Below are positions 62,001 through 64,000 of a DNA stretch of 64,000 nt, piece after piece (the first letter of the stretch is position 1; the number at the start of each line of letters is the position of its first letter). A program made the position numbers and the translations under genes. The notes under the pieces are model-generated. The model was not told the origin of the DNA and made no database searches. It worked only from the letters and a program-made list of their open reading frames with translations. This stretch comes from Arthrobacter sp. TMP15 (lineage in GTDB: Bacteria > Actinomycetota > Actinomycetes > Actinomycetales > Micrococcaceae), in NCBI RefSeq assembly GCF_039529835.1, contig NZ_CP154262.1, positions 3,224,001-3,288,000 on the forward strand. Direction: 5' to 3'.

Positions 62001-63143
62001 ATGACCATTGAACCCTTGCTCAAAGCCCTCTCCGACGCATTGCACGGCGAAGGTCCCGCAGTGCAAATCGCCCCCGATGGCAGCTTCGCCCTGATTCCGC
62101 AAACCGAGCTGGGACTCCCGGCCGGCAGCGAAACCGACATTGCCGCCGTCGTCCTTACCTCAGGCAGCACAGGCACACCCAAGCGCACAATGCTCAGCGT
62201 TGAGGCGCTGGCGGCATCGAGTGTGGGCACGGCCATGGCGTTGCGCGGGGAAGGCCAATGGCTGCTGGCCCTGCCCACAAACTACGTGGCCGGGCTGCAA
62301 ATTTTGGTGCGCAGCCTCTTCGCCGGGACCCGGCCCTGGGCCATGGATCTAAGCGGCGGCTTCACCTCCGAGGCATTCACGCAGGCCGCGCTGGAGCTTA
62401 CCGACAAAACCCGTTTCACCTCGCTAGTCCCCACCCAGCTCACCCGCCTGTTGACCAACCCAAGTGCCGAAACACTCACCGTGTTGCGCCGCTTCAACGC
62501 CATCCTGCTGGGTGGTGGCCCCATCAACCCCGTGCTGCTGGAGGCCGCTCGCGGTGCCGGACTCAACGTCATCACCACCTACGGCATGAGCGAAAGTTGC
62601 GGCGGTTGCGTGTACGACGGCGTCCCGCTCGACGGCGTGCAGCTCGCCATCCGCGACGGCAAAGTGGTGCTGGGCGGCGAGGTTGTCGCGAGCGGCTACC
62701 TCGGCGATCCCCAGCTGACGGCCGCCTCATTCTTCACTGAAGAGCACGACGGCGAACTGGTGCGTTGGTATGCCACCGGCGATTTGGGCGAGCTGGATAG
62801 TGCGGGACGGCTTCGCGTGCTGGGCAGGGTTGACGATGTCATCATCACCGGCGGCTTGAAGGTTTCCGCCGGGGCTGTCACGGACGGCCTCCACCGGGTC
62901 CAGGGTGTGCGGGAGGCTTTTGTGGCACCCGTTCCATCTCAAGAATGGGGACAACAAGTGGCTGCAATGGTGGTTGCTTCCTGCACAGAAGAAGAGTTGT
63001 TGGCTGGCGCCGCGGAGATCATGGAAGCCCATCTGGTGCCTAAAACTGTGCTTTTCGTCTCCGAACTGCCGCTGCTAGCCAATGGCAAACCTGACAGGAC
63101 GGCAATTTTGGCGGCCCTCACCGGTGCTGCGCAAAGCAGTTAG
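62001..63143 (+). CDS. menE: o-Succinylbenzoate-CoA ligase
   Basis: 380 residues, the short form seen in actinobacteria. Adenylate-forming ligase. LTSGSTGTPKRTMLS (AMP loop, about 52-66), LLGGGPINPVLLEAA, TTYGMSESCGGCVYDG and GYLGDPQLTAASFF, then WYATGDLGELDSAGRLRVLGRVDDVIITGG and the catalytic Lys in PLLANGKPDRTAIL near 365. It follows menB by 12 bp and precedes menA. Confidence 0.94.
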   Translation: MTIEPLLKALSDALHGEGPAVQIAPDGSFALIPQTELGLPAGSETDIAAVVLTSGSTGTPKRTMLSVEALAASSVGTAMALRGEGQWLLALPTNYVAGLQILVRSLFAGTRPWAMDLSGGFTSEAFTQAALELTDKTRFTSLVPTQLTRLLTNPSAETLTVLRRFNAILLGGGPINPVLLEAARGAGLNVITTYGMSESCGGCVYDGVPLDGVQLAIRDGKVVLGGEVVASGYLGDPQLTAASFFTEEHDGELVRWYATGDLGELDSAGRLRVLGRVDDVIITGGLKVSAGAVTDGLHRVQGVREAFVAPVPSQEWGQQVAAMVVASCTEEELLAGAAEIMEAHLVPKTVLFVSELPLLANGKPDRTAILAALTGAAQSS

Positions 63144-63229
63144 CCCGTATGAGAGGGCACAATTACAGTTGTGAACTCCCCTAGCGGGTTCGTGTTTATT
63201 TTTTCGTTTGCATAATAAGGAGCAACACT

Positions 63230-64000
63230 GTGGCCACTCTGGGTCAATGGATTTCCGGGGCACGTTTGAGGACCCTTCCCATGGCCGCGGCTCCCGTGAT
63301 AATCGGTACTGCCGCGGCCTACGATCTGGGTGCTTTGCACTGGGACCGGGCAGTTCTGGCCGCTTTGGTGGCTCTGCTGCTACAGATTGGTGTGAACTAC
63401 GCCAACGATTACTCTGATGGCATCCGCGGCACGGACGAGGTTAGGGTGGGCCCACTGCGCTTGGTTGGCAGTGGCGCGGCTAAACCGTCGCACGTGAAAA
63501 TGGCTGCCTTCACCATGTTTGGGCTGGCCATGTTGGCCGGGTTGTTTCTGGTGCTTGCATCCCAAGCGTGGTGGCTGCTGCTAGTAGGCGTTGGCGCCGT
63601 ATTTGCGGCATGGGGTTACACAGGCGGCAAAAGTCCCTACGGCTACATGGGGCTAGGTGATGTCTTTGTGTTTGTATTCTTTGGACCCGTAGCAACTTTA
63701 GGTACCACTTTCACCCAGGCCGGGTCCGTGAGTACGGCGGCAGTGTTAGGTTCCTTCTCAACGGGACTGATCGCCGTCGCACTTTTGATGGCTAACAATG
63801 TCCGGGATATTCCCACCGATACCGAGGTGGGCAAGCTAACTCTCGCCGTGCGGTTGGGGGATAAGAACGCGCGCCGGAGCTATGTGGTCATGATGGCGCT
63901 CTCGCTTGCCTTGATGATATTCGTAGCACCTGTAAAACCGTGGATTCTGCTGGTGCTGCTGCTTGTTCCGTTCATGCTGATGCCCTGCTGGCTCATGCTC
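63230..64000 (+). CDS. menA: 1,4-Dihydroxy-2-naphthoate polyprenyltransferase, N-terminal part
   Basis: Starts at GTG 63230 with AAGGAG 8 bases ahead and runs in frame to the window end (257 codons, no stop). UbiA-family membrane enzyme that prenylates and decarboxylates DHNA. NYANDYSDGIRGTDE, the first Asp-rich motif, and NNVRDIPTDTEVGKLTLAVRLG, the second (DxxxD), are both present, with GGKSPYGYMGLGDVFVFVFFGPVA between. At least six helices are seen. Substrates come from menB/menE and from the polyprenyl synthase at 13163. Confidence 0.94.
   Translation, partial: MATLGQWISGARLRTLPMAAAPVIIGTAAAYDLGALHWDRAVLAALVALLLQIGVNYANDYSDGIRGTDEVRVGPLRLVGSGAAKPSHVKMAAFTMFGLAMLAGLFLVLASQAWWLLLVGVGAVFAAWGYTGGKSPYGYMGLGDVFVFVFFGPVATLGTTFTQAGSVSTAAVLGSFSTGLIAVALLMANNVRDIPTDTEVGKLTLAVRLGDKNARRSYVVMMALSLALMIFVAPVKPWILLVLLLVPFMLMPCWLML

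Noticed and set aside
1-64000. tRNA or rRNA genes
   Set aside because: No cloverleaf with a conserved T-arm (GTTCGANNC) and CCA-like end, and no rRNA block, was recognised by eye; a covariance scan would be decisive.

Overview
The window reads as chromosome from a Micrococcaceae-type actinobacterium, most likely Arthrobacter or a close relative. The grounds are moderately high GC, dense gene packing with many ATGA/GTGA/TGATG start-stop overlaps, frequent GTG and TTG starts, a near-complete menaquinone pathway with a prenyl-saturating reductase, and the mix of families. This placement is inferred from gene content; no rRNA or tRNA gene was seen.

Layout: 0-0.5 kb holds the N-terminal part of a urea transporter. 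0.7-7.4 kb is assimilatory sulfate reduction on the minus strand (sulfite reductase, APS reductase, cysD, cysN, and the siroheme chelatase sirB); it is interrupted between sir and sirB by a DUF559-type nuclease-like gene flanked by copies of a palindromic repeat. 7.7-13.2 kb carries a type II NADH dehydrogenase, a NatAB-like ABC exporter, a TRIC-type channel and a SUKH-like/hypothetical pair. 13.2-23.7 kb is menaquinone biosynthesis (polyprenyl diphosphate synthase, menJ, menG, menF, menD, menC) with a polar amino acid ABC transporter inserted between menF and menD. 23.7-27.0 kb has a PAP2 phosphatase, an MFS exporter, a phosphotransferase remnant and a CGNR zinc-finger regulator. 27.0-32.8 kb is a compact lipid/glycerol-phosphate locus (glpD, a diacylglycerol-kinase-like lipid kinase, TetR, an AGPS-like flavoprotein, an SDR) with two divergent arms.

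32.8-45.7 kb is a phenylacetate catabolic island. paaABCDE-paaG is divergent from paaI-paaK-paaR, followed by the operon paaJ-paaF-paaH-paaZ. The same 18-bp putative PaaR operator lies in front of paaA and paaJ. The paaK ligase gene carries an in-frame TAA at codon 39. 45.8-60.7 kb holds an S9 peptidase, ackA-pta, several membrane proteins, a SecA2 paralogue, a nucleoside deaminase, a tyrosine phosphatase, a GNAT acetyltransferase and a surface protein with a class-E sortase motif. 61.0-64.0 kb returns to menaquinone: menB, menE and the start of menA.

How the genes fit together: the sulfur genes take sulfate to sulfide through APS (no PAPS kinase is seen). The paa genes convert phenylacetate through ring epoxidation to acetyl-CoA and succinyl-CoA. 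The men genes together with ndh supply and use the respiratory quinone. menH and menI were not found. The observations I rate highest are the repeat-flanked nuclease gene, the paaK nonsense codon, the AGPS/GlpD/lipid-kinase locus, and a recurrent pattern of 15-bp tandem duplications in unrelated genes.
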